A stretch of DNA of 32,660 nt, from NCBI RefSeq assembly GCF_003851045.1, contig NZ_BFBX01000128.1, positions 27,066 through 59,725 on the forward strand, written 5' to 3'. Below the pieces are notes generated by a model. That model saw only the letters and a program-made list of their open reading frames with translations. It was not told the origin of the DNA and did no database searches. Positions 31,119-32,660 of the stretch are shown here, one piece after another. Position 1 is the first letter of the stretch, and each line of letters starts with the position of its first letter. This DNA comes from Paenibacillus sp. 598K. GTDB taxonomy: Bacteria; Bacillota; Bacilli; Paenibacillales; Paenibacillaceae. The position numbers were made by a program, and so were the translations under genes.

Positions 31119-31837
31119 CAGCTCCGACCTCCCATCAGACGCGCGCTGGCTTCATGAAGCGACTGCAGCGTGCCGGCATCCGTCCACCATCCCTTCAGCA
31201 TCGCGTAGCCGAGCTCTCCGCGCGCAGCGTAGACATTGTTGACATCCGTGATCTCCAGCTCGCCGCGTCCTGACGGGACGAGACCGTCGATTATCTCGAA
31301 GACGCTGTAATCGTACATATAGATGCCGGTGACGCAGTAAGAGGACGGCGGCTTCTTCGGCTTCTCGATGATCGACTCGATCCGCTCCCCCTTCAGCACC
31401 GGCACGCCGTAACGTCTGGCGTCGGGCACCTGCTTGAGCAGGACGCGAGCGCCCTTCTCCTGCGCCGCGTAAGCGGCTGTATGGACAGACAGCTCATCCT
31501 CGAACAGATTGTCGCCGAGCAGCACGACGAACCGTTCGCCCGGCTGCACGAACGTGCGAGCGCCGCCCAGCGCCTGAGCGATGCCGCCAGCCTCCTCCTG
31601 GATTTTGTAGGTGATGCGCACGCCCCATTCCTCGCCGCTGCCGAGCAGCTTCGCATAGAGTCCCGCGGAGTGGGCGCCAATGACGAGCAGCACCTCTTCG
31701 ATGCCTGCCTGGCGGAGCTTCTCCACGCCGTGACAGATCATCGGCAGCGGACCGACCGGCAGCAGATGCTTGTTGATGATCTTGGTTAGCGGATAGAGAC
31801 GGCTGCCGGTCCCTCCGGCCAGTATGATGCCTTTCAT
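31118..31837 (-). CDS. rfbA: Glucose-1-phosphate thymidylyltransferase, short SpsI/RfbA type
   Basis: A 239-residue nucleotidyltransferase making dTDP-glucose from dTTP and glucose-1-phosphate. The signature GGTGSRLYPLT (8-18), Lys24, FVVLLGDNLFED with metal Asp109, IIEKPKKPPSSYCVTGIYMY and GWWTDAGT are present. It is about 50 residues shorter than enterobacterial RmlA, lacking the C-terminal helical extension, as in SpsI of the B. subtilis spore polysaccharide operon. The usual YDKPMIYYP region is altered here to VGPLPMICHG. GGAGGG lies about ten bases before the ATG. It is 39 bases after the GT2 gene and coupled to rfbB. Confidence 0.92.
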   Translation of the reverse strand: MKGIILAGGTGSRLYPLTKIINKHLLPVGPLPMICHGVEKLRQAGIEEVLLVIGAHSAGLYAKLLGSGEEWGVRITYKIQEEAGGIAQALGGARTFVQPGERFVVLLGDNLFEDELSVHTAAYAAQEKGARVLLKQVPDARRYGVPVLKGERIESIIEKPKKPPSSYCVTGIYMYDYSVFEIIDGLVPSGRGELEITDVNNVYAARGELGYAMLKGWWTDAGTLQSLHEASARLMGGRS

Positions 31838-31876
31838 TATCCAACCACCCTCCCTGTAGCCTTGTGAACTTGCACA

Positions 31877-32605
31877 TTAGATAAATTCCGCCGGGTCGAC
31901 ATTCCACTTGGCGATGAACCGCTGCCTGTTGCCTTCGATCAGCGCCTGTACGCGCTGCTGCTCCTCGCGCGAGAAGCTGGCGCTGCCATGATGGAAGACG
32001 AACACATCGCCTGCGATCAGCAGACGATAGCCCTCCATCCGGGCACGGTAACAATAATCGTCATCCTCGAAATGCCCGGCTCCATATCCCTCATCAAGCA
32101 GTCCGATGCGATCCAGCAGCTCCCGCTTGAAGAGGAAGCAGAGGCCGACGATCCGCTGCACAGGCAGCCAGCATTCGGGCTTCGATACGTTGTAGCGGCG
32201 ACTCATATCTTCCAGATTCGTATAAGGCTCCTCGATCTGCTGACGCCCGCTCGCAAAGTTGGTCAACGGACCAACAACGCCGATATCCGGCGCGCTGCGC
32301 AGACAAGCGAGCAGATGCGTCAGCCAATGCGGCGTCACCAGCACGTCATTGTTGAGCAGCAGCAGCGTATCGCCGGTCGCCAGCTTTAGCCCGGCGTTAC
32401 AGGCGGCCGGGAAGCCGCGATTGTCGGGAAGCGAGATGAAGGTCACCTTCTCCTGGCGACAGATATCGGCCGTGCCGTCGGTCGAGCCGTTGTCGACGAC
32501 GATCACCTCCACCGGCTCAGGCGTGTGCTGACGGATCGCATAGAGGCAATCCTTCAGCAGTTCCTTGCCGTTATAGGTCGGAATGACGATGCTCGTTTTG
32601 GACAT
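31877..32605 (-). CDS. GT2 glycosyltransferase without GX3 tail
   Basis: A 242-residue GT-A/GT2 enzyme starting directly at the catalytic domain: TSIVIPTYNGKELLKDCL, VIVVDNGSTDGT, LLLLNNDVLVTPHWL (metal-binding segment) and GAGHFEDDDYCYRARMEGY. It is a paralogue of the tagged GT2 at 26529-27854. The start is ATG 32605 because AGGAGG lies six bases upstream; the frame is open nine codons further, into a repeat. It is the first operon gene visible; the operon may start further right. Donor and acceptor are unknown. Confidence 0.9.
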   Translation of the reverse strand: MSKTSIVIPTYNGKELLKDCLYAIRQHTPEPVEVIVVDNGSTDGTADICRQEKVTFISLPDNRGFPAACNAGLKLATGDTLLLLNNDVLVTPHWLTHLLACLRSAPDIGVVGPLTNFASGRQQIEEPYTNLEDMSRRYNVSKPECWLPVQRIVGLCFLFKRELLDRIGLLDEGYGAGHFEDDDYCYRARMEGYRLLIAGDVFVFHHGSASFSREEQQRVQALIEGNRQRFIAKWNVDPAEFI

Positions 32606-32618
32606 GACGTTCCTCCTA

Positions 32619-32650
32619 GGGCGTGTCTGCATACTCCGAAGGTAGCAGAT
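32619..32650. repeat. Copy B of the 32-bp dispersed repeat
   Basis: It matches 2056-2087 at 27 of 32 positions in the same orientation, with core GCATACTCCGA. It lies 14 bases upstream of the GT2 start, immediately before its ribosome site. No gene can be called in the last 55 bases of the window. Confidence 0.5.
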
Positions 32651-32660
32651 TGGGCTGAAT

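Overview
The window reads as chromosomal DNA of a GC-rich, endospore-forming Firmicute, most likely Paenibacillaceae (Paenibacillus/Cohnella type). The signs are a GerE regulator, a YhcN/YlaJ-type spore lipoprotein, a CgeB-like glycosyltransferase, strong AGGAGG ribosome sites, sigma-A promoters often of the extended -10 type, and a two-component pair made of a 7TM hybrid kinase and a receiver-winged helix-BTAD regulator. No rRNA, tRNA, CRISPR array or transposase was seen. No gap between genes is much longer than 200 bases.

Left part (1-14.8 kb), mostly housekeeping and metabolism. On the minus strand there is a SWIM zinc-finger/SNF2 helicase pair (YwqB-YwqA type) and a TPR protein followed by a sensor-only membrane protein. 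On the plus strand there is a glutaminase (glsA), a general-stress-type short-chain dehydrogenase behind a sigma-B-like promoter, and an arabinose unit: a GntR/LacI-hybrid regulator with a tandem operator, a GH51 arabinofuranosidase and a small Cys-rich protein. An unrecognised 167-residue protein follows. The two-component pair and a fumarylacetoacetate-hydrolase-family enzyme are on the minus strand.

Middle part (14.8-21.5 kb). An AT-rich minus-strand operon encodes a quorum-sensing locus of unusual build: a membrane protein resembling only the sensor half of AgrC, AgrB, a 40-residue AgrD peptide predicted to give a serine lactone, and a LytTR DNA-binding protein with no receiver. Neither a histidine kinase domain nor a receiver is present. 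Next come a divergent AraC regulator/sugar isomerase pair, a 146-bp palindromic repeat, two near-identical terminator hairpins, sporulation genes (YhcN-like lipoprotein and gerE, with candidate sigma-G and sigma-K promoters), and a fabH paralogue under two overlapping FapR-like operators.

Right part (21.5-32.6 kb). One long minus-strand operon of at least eleven genes makes and transfers sugars: GT2, RfbA-like and RfbB (dTDP-sugar synthesis), a CgeB-like GT, a GT-D-fold GT, a second GT2, a small very basic protein, two paralogous GT-B enzymes, a DegT aminotransferase and an ATP-grasp ligase. Five consecutive products share an N-terminal tail with a Gly/Ala at every fourth residue (GX3 arrays), often next to a very basic stretch; the small basic protein is little more than this tail. 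I infer a surface glycosylation system, probably of the spore, whose enzymes may be assembled through these tails. The two features that best fit an undescribed system are the GX3-tagged glycosylation operon and the kinase-less, receiver-less agr locus.
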